Origin: Paracoccus denitrificans
Lineage (GTDB): Bacteria; Pseudomonadota; Alphaproteobacteria; Rhodobacterales; Rhodobacteraceae
Assembly: GCA_005768755.1 (NCBI GenBank)
Contig: VAFL01000005.1
Span: forward strand, 215,766-279,765
Length of the DNA stretch: 64,000 nt
Direction of reading: 5' to 3'
Below are positions 35,036 to 43,782 of the stretch, in pieces. A program made the position numbers and the translations under genes. Each line of letters starts with the position of its first letter. The first letter of the stretch is position 1. Under the pieces are notes generated by a model. That model ran no database searches and was not told the origin of the DNA. It saw only the letters and a program-made list of their open reading frames with translations.

Positions 35036-35198
35036 TCGGCAGCATCTGTTAAACCAACGGGTGATTTTGGCTGTCACATTCACGACGACGCGACCAAGCC
35101 TTGTGCACAATGCATGGCCGGTCTTCGCGCGCTGCCGCTGGTCGGGCGGTGCAGGATTTGTTATCGCTATCGGAGTTTTCCCTTGATCCGAATCCGTC

Positions 35199-36419
35199 AT
35201 GACGACCGAACACACTGCGAACCGGGCCAATTTGCGCCTCGTGATCCTGTCCCTTGCGCTGGGCGCTTTTGCGATCGGCACATCGGAATTTGCTGCCATG
35301 GGGTTGTTGCCGTGGTTTTCGGACGACCTCGGCCTGAACGAGGCGCAGGCCGGGCACGTGATTTCCGCCTACGCTTTCGGGGTCGTGGTCGGGGCGCCCA
35401 TCACAACGCTGCTGGGCGCGCGGTTGCCACGGCGGCGCTATCTTGCGGCGTTGATCGGCGCTTATGGTGTGCTGAATATTCTGGCCGCGCTGCTGCCGGG
35501 GTATTCCAACCTTGTCATCATGAGGTTTCTGGCCGGTCTGCCCCATGGCGGCTTTCTGGGGGTCGGGATGCTGTATGCCGCCGACGCGCTTCCCCGCGAG
35601 ATGCGTGCCAAGGGTGTCACGCAGGTCATGTTGGGACTGACGGTGGCCAACATCGTGGGCGTACCTGTTGCAGGGATCATGGGCGATGTTCTGGGCTGGC
35701 GAAGCGGTTTCGCGCTGCCGGGGATGTTGGCGCTGATCGCGGCGGTGCTGATCTTGAAGCTGGCGCCGCGTGCCGGGGTTGATCCGAATGCCCGACCCAT
35801 GGCCGAACTTAAGGCTTTGGGCAACCCTTCCGTTCTGCTGACGCTGCTGGTTGGGACAATTGGCTGTGGCGGGCTGTTTGCTGTCTATGCATTTCTGTCC
35901 AAGGCGATGCTTGAAACGACGACGCCGCCGATCTGGGCCGTTCCGGTGATGCTGTCGGCTTTCGGCATCGGCAGCACGCTTGGCAGTATATTCGCAGCCA
36001 GAATGACAATCCGGCTTGGCCCCATCAGGGCAAGCGGGCGTCTGTTCAGCTTCATGATGGTTGGTCAGGCCTTTGCGGTCTGGGCCGTTGGCAACTGGCA
36101 GGCCATGATCGTGTCGGCGCTTATCCTGGGCCTAAGCTCGGGTGTGTTCGTCCCCCTCCAGACCCGGTTGATGGACATCGCGGGCGACGCCCAAAGCATG
36201 GCCGCGGCCATGAACCACGCGGCGTTCAACGCCGCCAACGGCCTCGGGCCGTTGGTTGCAGGTTGGGCATTGGAAGCGGGCTGGGGATGGCGCTCGTCCG
36301 GCGTTGTGGCAATCGGGTTCTCGATTTGCGGGCTTTTGGTTCTGGGCATCGTGGCCTGGCACGCCCGCCGTCAAGGTGAGACGTTGCGGCCAAGCGGACG
36401 CGTACCTGCCGTGCATTGA
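35199..36419 (+). CDS. MFS exporter (DHA1, arabinose-efflux/AraJ-like)
   Basis: A 406-residue major facilitator with 12 predicted helices. Landmarks are LALGAFAIGTSEFAAMGLLP at the first helix, GVVVGAPITTLLGARLPRR for the loop 2-3 signature, and a second-half repeat FGIGSTLGSIFAARMTIRLG. The family exports drugs or sugars. No regulator gene is intact beside it. The ATG at 35199 lacks a strong ribosome site, but no better start exists near the first helix. Confidence 0.85.
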   Translation: MTTEHTANRANLRLVILSLALGAFAIGTSEFAAMGLLPWFSDDLGLNEAQAGHVISAYAFGVVVGAPITTLLGARLPRRRYLAALIGAYGVLNILAALLPGYSNLVIMRFLAGLPHGGFLGVGMLYAADALPREMRAKGVTQVMLGLTVANIVGVPVAGIMGDVLGWRSGFALPGMLALIAAVLILKLAPRAGVDPNARPMAELKALGNPSVLLTLLVGTIGCGGLFAVYAFLSKAMLETTTPPIWAVPVMLSAFGIGSTLGSIFAARMTIRLGPIRASGRLFSFMMVGQAFAVWAVGNWQAMIVSALILGLSSGVFVPLQTRLMDIAGDAQSMAAAMNHAAFNAANGLGPLVAGWALEAGWGWRSSGVVAIGFSICGLLVLGIVAWHARRQGETLRPSGRVPAVH

Positions 36420-36462
36420 ACGTATAATTCTGGCCGGTATGGGTAGGCGATTACTCCCGTGT

Positions 36463-36726
36463 TTCAGCGGAGTGGAATTGGGTCAGGTAATTCCTGGAAT
36501 TTTCGCGGTTTCGTTCTGGTCGGGTGCTCAAGGTAAGCGGCCCACTTGTTCCAAGGCCACGGGTAATTTCCAGCCGACAGCATAGTTCAAGCGTCAGGCG
36601 GTTCGCATCGCCCTGACAAGCGGCTTCCCTCGCAAGCAGGTGGCCGCGGATCTTGGCCTGTGCCATTCGGCGCTGAACAAATGGGAAAAGGCGTTTGGCG
36701 ACGCAGGGACACCAAATGCTCTAGAA
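36463..36726 (+). mobile_element. IS3-type transposase OrfA remnant
   Basis: A frame from 36535 to 36726 reads KRPTCSKATGNFQPTA, then a TAG, then FKRQAVRIALTSGFPRKQV, AADLGLCHSALNKW, which is the helix-turn-helix of IS3-family OrfA proteins (HTH_Tnp_1). It has an in-frame stop and ends within 100 codons, with no OrfB. The end overlaps the 3' end of the helical chemotaxis-linked gene. The left boundary at about 36463 is a guess. Confidence 0.6.
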
Positions 36727-37077
36727 TAGCTCCTGCTCAACTTGCTGCGCGACCACTGAGGTGCCGGAACCCAGAATGTCTCGTACAATCGCCAATTTCG
36801 AAGCTCCGATGATGGCGTCCAACTCTGTCAAGGCCCCGTCATTGATACTGTTGGACGCGGCCGCAAAGGCGATGGCCAGTTCTGTCAGCACCTGAGCGAG
36901 GTGGTCCAATGACTGTAGCACCACGACGTCCAGGCTTGCAGCAGATCCGCGCGGAAGCGAGTGGATGAAGTCGCCGAGGTTCTGCTGAAGATTTTCTGCG
37001 TCACCCCGTATCTTGTCGAGCAGGATTGCCGAGTTTCGGAGCAGGCGGGGAAGTTGCTCGTATGATCCGGCAGTCAT
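36721..37077 (-). CDS. Small helical protein in chemotaxis operon, possible CheZ-like phosphatase
   Basis: A 118-residue, probably all-helical protein with no confident family match. Residues 54-64 read LQSLDHLAQVL. The D58-x3-Q62 spacing matches the DxxxQ catalytic motif of CheZ (D143/Q147 in E. coli). It is much shorter than CheZ (about 214). Its start overlaps the stop of the upstream cheY, so coupled expression with a response regulator is clear. CheZ-like CheY-phosphate hydrolysis is an inference. Confidence 0.55.
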   Translation of the reverse strand: MTAGSYEQLPRLLRNSAILLDKIRGDAENLQQNLGDFIHSLPRGSAASLDVVVLQSLDHLAQVLTELAIAFAAASNSINDGALTELDAIIGASKLAIVRDILGSGTSVVAQQVEQELF

Positions 37078-37460
37078 AGGCGACCAACGACCGCTTCCAG
37101 GCAGGACTTCAGATCTTGCGGGCCGAACGGCTTCTTGATGAAGTTGTTCATTCCAAGGGCTTTGCCGGCATCGACGATGGCTTTGTCGGCCTTGCCGGTA
37201 ATCAGGATGAAGCCAACGCCCTTCGTTGCTGCGTTGCTGCGTAGATGTTTCAGCAATTGAATGCCGTCCATTTCGGGCATGTTATAGTCTGACAAAACCA
37301 GATGAACGGGCTTCCTTCCGAGAAGATCGATTGCCTCGGGCCCGCTGGCGACGTGATGAATGTTTGCGATTCCCATCGCTTCGAGGGCCTGAACAATCAG
37401 GCCGCGGCTGGTGGACATATCATCCACAACGAGGATGTGGATCTGATCTTTCAGACTCAT
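37074..37460 (-). CDS. cheY: CheY-like response regulator (second)
   Basis: A 128-residue single receiver domain: acidic pair D13/D14 (VVDDMSTS), phosphorylation site D58 (LSDYNMPEMDG), T88 in LITGK and the conserved lysine K109/K110 (IKKPF). There is no output domain, so it acts by protein contact, either at the flagellar switch or as a phosphate sink. It differs from the first CheY in this operon. It overlaps the next gene by four bases. Confidence 0.9.
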   Translation of the reverse strand: MSLKDQIHILVVDDMSTSRGLIVQALEAMGIANIHHVASGPEAIDLLGRKPVHLVLSDYNMPEMDGIQLLKHLRSNAATKGVGFILITGKADKAIVDAGKALGMNNFIKKPFGPQDLKSCLEAVVGRL

Positions 37461-37478
37461 CTGGAGTTCTCCGGCGGA

Positions 37479-38324
37479 TTAGCGCGCTTTTTGATATGCA
37501 GTGATGCCGCTTGGCTGAAGCAGCGGATGAAGCTCGGCAGGGACGCGTTCGGAATGTCCGATAAGAAGCCATCCGCCGGGTCGTAATACCGTTAGGAACT
37601 TCCGCCAAAGTTGAAGTTGAGTTTCGGGGCTGAAATAAATCGCGACATTCCGGCAAAAGATGACATCGAATTGCTGGCGCATGACCCAGGTCGAGTTAAG
37701 GTTGAGGTGAAGGAACTCTACCATGCTGCGAAGATGAATGCTCAGTTGCAGATCGTCCGCATCCGGGCTCGATTGGGTGGGCCGGAAATGGCGCGAAATC
37801 ACGCTTGACGGAATGCCTTCAATGTCCTTGCGACGGTAAACGCCGGCACGCGCGCGCTCGAGAATCTTCAGATCTATGTCGGTGGCGGTGATTTTTGTCC
37901 GGGCGGCAAGGTCAGGAAGATTTTCATGAATGCTCATCGCGATCGAATATGGTTCCTGGCCGCTGCTGCAACCCGCAGACCAGATCTGCAGCTTTCGGCC
38001 TTCTGTCGCGAGATCCGGAAGGATCGTTCTTGTCAAAAGATCGAAATGGTGCTGTTCCCGGAAGAAGCTGGTGACATTGGTCGTCAGTGAGGAGATGAAT
38101 TGCTCCCGCTCGGCACTCGCAGTGGCCTTGCTGATCAGTTTCATATAGTCTGCGATTGATCCAAGCTGCAGTGCCAGGATACGACGCTGCAACCTTGCGC
38201 GCAGCAGGCTGCGTTTTTCGGGTCCGATAACGATCCCCGAATAATCGAAAATGGCCCGTCGCAGCTGGTCGAATTCGCGATCACTCATCGACCAGTCGGC
38301 AGGCGGAAGGATATGCTGGCTCAT
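37479..38324 (-). CDS. cheR: Chemotaxis protein methyltransferase CheR
   Basis: A 281-residue SAM-dependent methyltransferase that methylates glutamates on chemoreceptors. The N-terminal helical domain (MSDREFDQLRRAIFDYSGI), SAM site LQIWSAGCSSGQEPYSIAM, and DVIFCRNVAIYFSPETQ motifs are present. It overlaps cheW by four bases. No cheB methylesterase gene was found in the window, so demethylation must be encoded elsewhere or be absent. Confidence 0.92.
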   Translation of the reverse strand: MSQHILPPADWSMSDREFDQLRRAIFDYSGIVIGPEKRSLLRARLQRRILALQLGSIADYMKLISKATASAEREQFISSLTTNVTSFFREQHHFDLLTRTILPDLATEGRKLQIWSAGCSSGQEPYSIAMSIHENLPDLAARTKITATDIDLKILERARAGVYRRKDIEGIPSSVISRHFRPTQSSPDADDLQLSIHLRSMVEFLHLNLNSTWVMRQQFDVIFCRNVAIYFSPETQLQLWRKFLTVLRPGGWLLIGHSERVPAELHPLLQPSGITAYQKAR

Positions 38325-38788
38325 GCGGCGTCCTTCGCATTGGGTGACAGGATGATGCTCAGATCGAGAACGCGGATCAGTTTGCCTTCAACAAGCAATA
38401 ATGCATCAACGCATCGCGTTGCGGGGTCCGCGCCAACGTCCGGGGGCACCTGCAATTCGTCGCGGGAAATGGTCAGAATGTCCGAGACGGCGTCAACCAG
38501 AAGGCCTGCCATCTCTCCGTTGACACTGACCACAACGATCACGTTCTGCTCCTGTCCGTCGATCGCGGCCATCCCCAGTCTTGCGGAAAGGTCGATGACG
38601 GGCAGGACCGTCCCCCGAAGGTTGATCACCCCTTTCACATGGGGTGGCGCGAAGGGAAGTGGCGTCGCTTTTGTCCAGCCGCGGATTTCCCGCACAGACA
38701 TGATGTCCACACAGTATTCCTGTTCGTCGACGCGGAAAGACAGAAGTTCGATATCCTGTTCCTGGCTGCTCGTCTGAAGATCGGTCAT
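38321..38788 (-). CDS. cheW: Chemotaxis adaptor CheW
   Basis: A 155-residue coupling protein linking receptors to CheA. It shows the SH3-like CheW fold signatures YCVDIMSVREIRGWTKATPL, APPHVKGVINLRGTVLPVID and VVSVNGEMAGLLVDAVSDIL. The gene lies four bases after cheA and overlaps cheR. Confidence 0.92.
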   Translation of the reverse strand: MTDLQTSSQEQDIELLSFRVDEQEYCVDIMSVREIRGWTKATPLPFAPPHVKGVINLRGTVLPVIDLSARLGMAAIDGQEQNVIVVVSVNGEMAGLLVDAVSDILTISRDELQVPPDVGADPATRCVDALLLVEGKLIRVLDLSIILSPNAKDAA

Positions 38789-38792
38789 GCGC

Positions 38793-40952
38793 TTACCCTG
38801 CTATTCTGAGGTCGTTGATAGAGTTTCTGTTGGCGCTGCGTGGGATATCTGCCGGGTCCAGTATCAATGCGATCTGACCGTCACCCAGGATCGTTGCCGC
38901 TGCGACGCCCGGGATGTTTCCATAGCTTTGGCCCAGGCCTTTGATCACCACTTGCCGCTGCTCCATTATCGCGTCGACAATCAACGCGGTGCGGCGGCCA
39001 TCGTCCTGGGACGTCAGTAGCACGATGCCGGATCGCGCGGATTCGCGCATGCTGCGGAAGCCCAGTTGGAGACCGAGATCGAAAAGCGGCACGAACTCGC
39101 CACGGATCTGCATCATGTCTCCGCTTGATGACAGGCGTTGGATATAATCGGGTTCCAGTTTTGCTGTTTCTATGATGGCTGAGAGAGGCACGACGAGTGT
39201 CTGTCCCGCGGCCTGCACAACCATGCCGTCGAGGACGGCAAGCGTGAGTGGCAGGGATATCGAGAACTTGGTGCCGACACCTGGCGTACTGTTAATTGAA
39301 ATTCGTCCGCCGAGCGCGGTGATTGCACTTTTGACGACGTCCATTCCGACCCCGCGACCTGACAAGGACGAAACCTCGGATGCGGTGGAGAACCCTGGTA
39401 GAAACAGAAGATTGTCGATTTCGGTTTCCGAAAGCTGTACGTCGGCCGGAACAAGTCCCTTGGATGTGGCGATTTCGCGCACCTTGGGGCGGTTGATGCC
39501 TGCACCATCATCCTCGATCTCGATCATGACGCGGCCAGAGCGGTGACTGGCCGACAGCACGATCAACCCTTCTTTCGGTTTGCCGGCGGCGCTGCGCGTC
39601 TCCGGTGCCTCCAGCCCGTGATCCACGGCATTTCTGATCATATGTGTCAGTGGATCGGCGAGCCGTTCGATCACCGTCTTATCGACTTCGGTGTAATCGC
39701 CCTCGGTCTTCAGCCGGACATTCTTGCCGACGCTGGAAGACGCCTCGCGCACGATACGGCCCATGCGCTGAAATAGCGATTTAACCGGTTGTGCCCGGAT
39801 CAGCATGACGCTTTCCTGGATGTCGCGCGTCAGCGTCATGAAGGATTCGAGTCCCGACATGACATCGGATTGATGGCCCACGCCGGCCTCCTCGACACTT
39901 TGGGAGAGCATCGCCTGATTGATCACCAGCTCTCCGACGAGGTTGACGAGCCGGTCGATTTTATCGAGGTCAACACGGACTGTGGCCGACGGCTCGCCGT
40001 GTTGCGACGATGCGGGGCTCTGCGCCTGTTGCCGAGGGGCGGGCAGGGCCTCCTGCTGCGAAGCCGTCTTAAGGGAGCTTGTGTCAGTCAAGGGCTGTTG
40101 GACCGGAAGTTCTTCGACCGTCTGATCGAAGCAGGCAGGGCCGCCATCTTCTTCTTCGGGCACGAACAGTGTGGGTGCGGCTGTCGCAAGTATGGGAGAG
40201 ATATCGACGTCACAGACGTCAATCACAAAGTCGAAGACCTGGCGAATATCCCCCTCGGTGACGTCCCCCTGAACGATAATCTCCCAGCTGAGGAGCGGGA
40301 CCTCGGCATTGTCTTCGTTCACCTGGGGAAGGTCGTCAGGTACGATGCAATTGGTCACCGTGCGTCCGATTTGCGACAAGGAGCGCAATATCAGCAAGGC
40401 TTCGTTCCCGCTGGCGTAGAGCGCCTGATGGGGTGTGAAGCTGACGCGCCAGCATGGTTCGCCCTGCGAAAGGACCGATGAGGTAAGCTCTTCGTCATCG
40501 CTTGCGAAATCGAAGGCCAGACCCATCGGGCTGAATTCAACTTCTTCCTCGGGCTGAAACGCGCCTGCGCCAAGCAGAGCTTCCATTGCCGCAATAATGT
40601 CTTCGGCGCCGGCTGGTTCGTCTTCATTGTCGCGCGCTGCGCGGACATGATCCTGCAGGGTGTCGGCTGCCTTGAAGAACAGTTTGATCGCGTCCGCCGA
40701 CGGCGCCAGCCGGCCGTTTCGGATCTCGTCCATGACCGTTTCGAAGCGGTGGGTGAAGTTGACAAGTGCATCAAGTCCGAAGGCGCCGGCGCCGCCCTTG
40801 ATCGAATGAACAGCGCGGAAGACGACGTTGATGGTTTCGGGGTCTGAAGCCCCGTCATCCATCGCATTCAGCGCGTCTTGAAGACGTTCCAGAAGTTCTT
40901 CGCACTCAACGAAGAAAGAAGCGCGAATTTCTGCCATTGGATCATTGGTCAT
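38793..40952 (-). CDS. cheA: Chemotaxis histidine kinase CheA
   Basis: A 719-residue CheA: Hpt domain with phosphoryl His H49 (RAVHSIKGGAGAFG), a variable linker region (about 130-330), dimerisation helices (VDLDKIDRLVNLVGELVINQ), HATPase_c with N-box HMIRNAVDHGLEAPE, DDGAGI and GRGVGMDVV, and a C-terminal CheW-like domain. It phosphorylates the CheY proteins. The ATG directly follows the upstream cheY TAG. The linker region (about 160-260) may hold a P2-like domain. Confidence 0.93.
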   Translation of the reverse strand: MTNDPMAEIRASFFVECEELLERLQDALNAMDDGASDPETINVVFRAVHSIKGGAGAFGLDALVNFTHRFETVMDEIRNGRLAPSADAIKLFFKAADTLQDHVRAARDNEDEPAGAEDIIAAMEALLGAGAFQPEEEVEFSPMGLAFDFASDDEELTSSVLSQGEPCWRVSFTPHQALYASGNEALLILRSLSQIGRTVTNCIVPDDLPQVNEDNAEVPLLSWEIIVQGDVTEGDIRQVFDFVIDVCDVDISPILATAAPTLFVPEEEDGGPACFDQTVEELPVQQPLTDTSSLKTASQQEALPAPRQQAQSPASSQHGEPSATVRVDLDKIDRLVNLVGELVINQAMLSQSVEEAGVGHQSDVMSGLESFMTLTRDIQESVMLIRAQPVKSLFQRMGRIVREASSSVGKNVRLKTEGDYTEVDKTVIERLADPLTHMIRNAVDHGLEAPETRSAAGKPKEGLIVLSASHRSGRVMIEIEDDGAGINRPKVREIATSKGLVPADVQLSETEIDNLLFLPGFSTASEVSSLSGRGVGMDVVKSAITALGGRISINSTPGVGTKFSISLPLTLAVLDGMVVQAAGQTLVVPLSAIIETAKLEPDYIQRLSSSGDMMQIRGEFVPLFDLGLQLGFRSMRESARSGIVLLTSQDDGRRTALIVDAIMEQRQVVIKGLGQSYGNIPGVAAATILGDGQIALILDPADIPRSANRNSINDLRIAG

Positions 40953-41330
40953 CTATGCCTGCTCATACCCTGTCACCATCTGAAGCGAACTGACCAGTTT
41001 CTGCGGGTCGAATGGCTTCACGATCCAGCCTGTCGCACCAGCGTTTCGCGCGCGTGCCTTCAGTTCCGGGGCGCTTTCCGTCGTCAGCATCAGGATCGGT
41101 GTAGCGCGCAGACGATCAATCTTGCGCACGGCCTCAATAAAGCCGAAGCCGTCCATACGCGGCATGTTCACGTCGGAAATGATCGCATCGGGCTGCAGGT
41201 CTTCAAGCACCTCAAGCCCGTGAACACCGTCATCCGCGGTCGTCACCATCATCCCGGCGCCTGTCAGTGAAATGCGCAGCATGTCGCGCATGGTGCGGCT
41301 GTCATCGACGGCAAGTATCTTCAGGGTCAT
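40953..41330 (-). CDS. cheY: CheY-like response regulator (first)
   Basis: A 125-residue receiver: D9/D10 (AVDDSRTMRDML), phosphorylation site D53 (IISDVNMPRMDG), T83/T84 (MLTTES) and K105 (VKPFDP). The order STAS-cheY-cheA-cheW-cheR resembles Rhodobacterales che operons. Its stop abuts the cheA start, and its start overlaps the STAS gene by four bases. Confidence 0.92.
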   Translation of the reverse strand: MTLKILAVDDSRTMRDMLRISLTGAGMMVTTADDGVHGLEVLEDLQPDAIISDVNMPRMDGFGFIEAVRKIDRLRATPILMLTTESAPELKARARNAGATGWIVKPFDPQKLVSSLQMVTGYEQA

Positions 41331-41644
41331 GCTGCCATCCCCTCGTTCAGGAGCGCCGGACTGGCCCCGAACGTGTGCAGCGCGTCGGTGAATGCAGCCG
41401 ACGGATTGGTGATCGAGAAGGCACGATCACTTGCAGCGCAGTGCTGACGGGTGGCAAGGATGATCTGCAAGCACAGCCCCCCAAGGAACTTGACGTCGGT
41501 CGCGTCAAGCCGGATATCGCTGTCGATTGCGGCAATGTCGCGTGCCAAAGGACGCGCCGCGACGAGGTCAAGCCGTACGGGAAGGGACAGAGTTGTCACC
41601 ATCTTGGAAAGGCGTCCCCACGCCGTTTCATATATTCTTGCCAC
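41327..41644 (-). CDS. STAS-domain protein of the chemotaxis operon
   Basis: A 105-residue (or 91 from the ATG at 41602) STAS-fold protein: LSLPVRLDLVAARPLARDI then LDATDVKFLGGLCLQIILA. In anti-sigma antagonists a Ser/Thr is phosphorylated in the DSsGL loop; here the loop reads FLGGLCLQ, so phosphorylation there looks unlikely. It is the first gene of the che operon, and a GTG at 41644 is the furthest start. In related operons such proteins are called CheX-like or anti-anti-sigma; its role is not known. Confidence 0.7.
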   Translation of the reverse strand: MARIYETAWGRLSKMVTTLSLPVRLDLVAARPLARDIAAIDSDIRLDATDVKFLGGLCLQIILATRQHCAASDRAFSITNPSAAFTDALHTFGASPALLNEGMAA

Positions 41645-41944
41645 ATGGCAGGGTCCTTCCGATCATCCGTTTCACCAGTTCTTGTCACACGGGAATTAAG
41701 TTTCAGTTGACGACCCCGCCAAACTACCCCGCTGCGGCCCATTTCTCGCCCCTGATGAATTTAAAACTTGAATGATCGCCAAATGCGCGATGGAAGGACT
41801 TGCCAGTTGCAGAAAAACCGCCTATGTGCCGACCCACTTCACAGGCAGAGGCGGGCCCGCCGGGGAAAAATCCCGGTCAGGTCCACCGGTTGGGGGTAAC
41901 CCTGAAATCCTCTGCCAAGGCGCAAACCGGAAAAGGAAATGGAC
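41645..41944. other. Divergent intergenic region before rpsB (300 bp)
   Basis: It separates the che operon from rpsB. It should hold both promoters and the rpsB leader; a short stem CCGGG/CCCGG lies near 41860. No clear -35/-10 pair or known rpsB leader structure was recognised. Confidence 0.4.
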
Positions 41945-42727
41945 ATGGCGCTTCCCGATTTCTCCATGCGTCAGCTGCTTGAAGCTGGCGTTCACTACGG
42001 TCACCAGACGCAACGCTGGAACCCGCGGATGGCCGAATATATCTATGGCGACCGCAACGGCATTCACATCATCGACCTGACGCAGACCGTTCCGATGCTG
42101 GAGCAGGCACTGAAGGTCATTCGCGACACTGTCGCCAAAGGTGGCCGCGTTCTGTTCGTCGGCACCAAGCGTCAGGCTCAGAAAGCTGTCGCCGAGGCGG
42201 CCGAAAAGTCGGCGCAATTTTACATGAATCACCGCTGGCTCGGTGGAACGCTGACCAACTGGAAGACCGTTTCCCAGTCGATCAGCCGCCTGAAGGCCAT
42301 CGACGAGACGATGGAACAGGGTGCCGAAGGGCTGACCAAGAAGGAACGCCTTCAGCTGGAGCGTGAGCAGGCCAAACTGCAGGCCTCGCTTGGCGGGATC
42401 CGCGAAATGGGCGGTCTGCCGGACCTGATCTTCGTGATCGACGTCAACAAGGAAGATCTGGCGATCCTGGAAGCAAAGAAGCTGGGCATTCCGGTCGTCG
42501 CAGTGGTCGATACCAATACGTCGCCGGCCGGCGTGGACTACATCATTCCGGGCAATGACGATGCGGCACGCGCCATTTCGCTTTATTGCGATCTTGCAAG
42601 CCGTGCAGCACTTGACGGCATGTCGGCGCAGATGGGCGCGGCAGGCGTCGACCTGGGCGCGCTGACCGAAGCGCCGTCCGAGGAGATTGCGACGGAAGAA
42701 ACCGTCGCGGCCGAATCCGACGCCTGA
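41945..42727 (+). CDS. rpsB: 30S ribosomal protein S2
   Basis: A 260-residue S2 protein with canonical MALPDFSMRQLLEAGVHYGH, QTQRWNPRMAEYIYGDRNGI, VLFVGTKRQAQ, MNHRWLGGTLTNWKT and DTNTSPAGVDYIIPGNDDA, plus a C-terminal acidic extension. It assembles late into the small subunit. The ATG at 41945 is used because it starts the conserved MALP; an upstream in-frame ATG at 41939 would add two residues. It is followed by tsf as usual. Confidence 0.97.
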   Translation: MALPDFSMRQLLEAGVHYGHQTQRWNPRMAEYIYGDRNGIHIIDLTQTVPMLEQALKVIRDTVAKGGRVLFVGTKRQAQKAVAEAAEKSAQFYMNHRWLGGTLTNWKTVSQSISRLKAIDETMEQGAEGLTKKERLQLEREQAKLQASLGGIREMGGLPDLIFVIDVNKEDLAILEAKKLGIPVVAVVDTNTSPAGVDYIIPGNDDAARAISLYCDLASRAALDGMSAQMGAAGVDLGALTEAPSEEIATEETVAAESDA

Positions 42728-42798
42728 TCCGACGCGTCATTGAACTGTCACCGGGCGGGGCTATGTCCCGTCCGATCCCTATTAGAAGGAGAGGCCAG

Positions 42799-43677
42799 AT
42801 GGCTGTCACCGCTCAGATGGTGAAGGAACTGCGCGAATCGACCGGCGCAGGCATGATGGACGCTAAGAAGGCGCTGACCGAAACCGATGGCGACATGGAA
42901 GCTGCGGTTGACTGGCTGCGCACCAAGGGCCTGGCCAAAGCGGCCAAGAAATCGGATCGGATCGCGGCCGAGGGTCTGGTCGCCGTGGCCGTCAAGGACG
43001 GCAAGGGCGTCGCAGTAGAGGTGAACTCGGAAACCGATTTCGTCGGCAAGAACGCCGAGTTTCAGAACATGGTTCGCTCGATCGCCACGGCTGCGCTTGA
43101 CGTCGATACGGTCGATCAGCTGCGCGACGCGAAAATCGATGGCAAGGCGGTCAGCGAAGTCATCACCGATGCCGTCGCCAAGATCGGCGAGAAGATGGAT
43201 CTGCGCCGCATGGCCGAGGTCACGGGTGACAGCGTTGTCTCCTATGTTCACAACGCTGCGGCTGAAGGCATGGGCAAGATCGGTGTGCTTGTCGCACTGA
43301 AAGGCAACAATGCCGAGATCGGGAAACAGATCGCGATGCATATCGCCGCGACCAACCCGGCCTCGTTGTCGGAGGCCGATCTGGACCCCGCACTCGTCGA
43401 ACGTGAAAAGACGGTGCTGACCGAACAGGCCCGCGAATCCGGCAAGCCGGACGCAGTGATCGAGAAGATGATCGTCGGCCGCATGGCGAAATTCTTCGAG
43501 GAAGTGACCCTGCTGGGTCAGAAATTCGTCATCAACCCTGACGTCACCGTGGCGCAGGCCGCAAAGGACGCAGGCGTCGAAGTCCTGTCCTTCGTGCGCA
43601 TGGGCGTTGGTGAAGGCATCGAGAAGAAGGAAGAAGATTTTGCCGCAGAGGTCGCCAAGACCCTGGGCGGAAACTGA
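42799..43677 (+). CDS. tsf: Translation elongation factor Ts
   Basis: A 292-residue EF-Ts that exchanges GDP on EF-Tu. The UBA-like N-terminus reads MAVTAQMVKELRESTGAGMM then DAKKALTETDGDMEAAVDWL, followed by the core SETDFVGKN and the coiled-coil region. A strong AGAAGGAGAG site precedes the ATG at 42799. A G-rich hairpin lies in the rpsB-tsf gap near 42753-42775. Confidence 0.97.
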   Translation: MAVTAQMVKELRESTGAGMMDAKKALTETDGDMEAAVDWLRTKGLAKAAKKSDRIAAEGLVAVAVKDGKGVAVEVNSETDFVGKNAEFQNMVRSIATAALDVDTVDQLRDAKIDGKAVSEVITDAVAKIGEKMDLRRMAEVTGDSVVSYVHNAAAEGMGKIGVLVALKGNNAEIGKQIAMHIAATNPASLSEADLDPALVEREKTVLTEQARESGKPDAVIEKMIVGRMAKFFEEVTLLGQKFVINPDVTVAQAAKDAGVEVLSFVRMGVGEGIEKKEEDFAAEVAKTLGGN

Positions 43678-43698
43678 TCGCCTTTTCGTCACGAAATG

Positions 43699-43727
43699 CG
43701 CCGGTCCTGCACAGGGCCGGCGTTTTT
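43699..43727 (+). terminator. Rho-independent terminator after tsf
   Basis: An 11-bp stem CGCCGGTCCTG/CAGGGCCGGCG (one G-U pair) is followed by TTTTT, 21 bases after the tsf stop. It separates rpsB-tsf from cmk. Confidence 0.85.
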
Positions 43728-43782
43728 CGTTGCAGGCGACACTTTGTGCGTGGATGATCAGCCGCGCAGCAGCGAGACGGAT

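Noticed and set aside
34010..35299. Open frame of about 429 codons opposite the old-yellow-enzyme remnant
   Set aside because: The plus frame has clear enzyme motifs, while the minus frame has none and crosses into the MFS promoter.
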